Positions 6,165 through 6,329 of a stretch of DNA of 6,329 nucleotides are shown piece by piece. The position numbers were made by a program, and so were the translations under genes. Each line of letters opens with the position of its first letter. The stretch's first letter is position 1. The stretch lies in contig CAMTPG010000162.1 of NCBI GenBank assembly GCA_947074335.1, positions 1-6,329 on the forward strand, in the 5' to 3' direction. A model generated the notes under the pieces. The model worked only from the letters and a program-made list of their open reading frames with translations, made no database searches and was not told where the DNA came from. This DNA is from an uncultured Parabacteroides sp. Its GTDB lineage: Bacteria > Bacteroidota > Bacteroidia > Bacteroidales > Tannerellaceae.

Positions 6165-6284
6165 TCTGTGCAATTGGAAAATGAATTAACAGATATGATG
6201 AAATTAAATCTGAGAAACAGCGAATATAAAAGGCAGGAAAACTTAAGGCCATAAATCACACACCTTATAAACTTGCCATAAACG

Positions 6285-6319
6285 AAAAAAGGAGTCAGCT
6301 TCTTTCGAAACGACTCCTT
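6285..6319 (-). terminator. Intrinsic terminator of a minus-strand gene beyond the right edge
   Basis: On the minus strand an 8-bp stem (6319-6312 AAGGAGTC with 6296-6289) encloses a 15-base loop. It continues into a run of T (6290-6285, including the last two stem bases). This orientation would end a transcript entering from the right, so a minus-strand gene probably finishes just outside or in the last bases of the window. A TAA at 6328-6326 on that strand is a possible stop but cannot be confirmed. Confidence 0.75.
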
Positions 6320-6329
6320 CTTCTCTTAA

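Larger units (their letters stand above)
5581..6284. other. Gene-free AT-rich region upstream of the kinase
   Basis: About 700 bases contain no reading frame of 60 codons or more on either strand, no tRNA or rRNA, and no structured RNA that I recognise. The stretch 5581-5940 is AT-rich with no clear structure; it should hold the kinase promoter, but I see no TAnnTTTG match on the minus strand there. The stretch 5944-6164 holds the degenerate repeats and the hairpin listed separately. The minus-strand frame starting at ATG 6252-6250 (59 codons, stop at 6075-6073) stays open for a further 35 codons after its stop, so a decayed gene is possible but unproven. Confidence 0.6.

Overview
The window looks like a core-genome segment of a Bacteroidales bacterium (Bacteroides/Parabacteroides-like). 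Three things suggest this. The protein sequences have a Bacteroidetes character, including an Asp-rich DUF177 protein and a HAMP-less histidine kinase with a KETAHQLGTP H-box. The gene order DUF177-rpmF-fabH-era-der fits the group. A promoter element at 4347-4354 matches the Bacteroidetes TAnnTTTG -7 box, and Shine-Dalgarno sites are mostly weak or absent. Genus assignment is inference from memory, not from a search.

Layout, left to right: the 3' end of an unidentified plus-strand gene (1-150) converges on the minus-strand cluster across a shared, apparently bidirectional terminator (170-208). All other genes are on the minus strand, so transcription runs right to left. In that order they are a sensor histidine kinase (5566-4412), then DUF177/YceD (4323-3733), rpmF (3720-3535), fabH (3425-2421), era (2440-1547) and der (1523-210). 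A near-consensus promoter precedes DUF177. A clear intrinsic terminator separates rpmF from fabH, which suggests two units, DUF177-rpmF and fabH-era-der, or one operon attenuated at that point. fabH and era overlap by 20 bp, and era and der are 23 bp apart.

The cluster joins ribosome production and membrane lipid synthesis. DUF177 (linked to 23S rRNA accumulation), L32, Era (16S/30S maturation) and Der (50S maturation) serve the ribosome. FabH starts fatty acid synthesis. The classical order in many bacteria is yceD-rpmF-plsX-fabH. Here plsX is absent and the terminator occupies its place.

The right 750 bases (5567-6329) hold no convincing gene. They contain four degenerate copies of a 23-bp motif at 5944-6096, a strong non-terminator hairpin at 6126-6164, a marginal 59-codon minus-strand reading frame, and a minus-strand terminator at 6285-6319 that must end a gene lying beyond the right edge. 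I found no complete mobile element, CRISPR array, tRNA or rRNA. Most of the window is ordinary conserved housekeeping sequence. The gene-free repeat/hairpin region is the only part I cannot explain.
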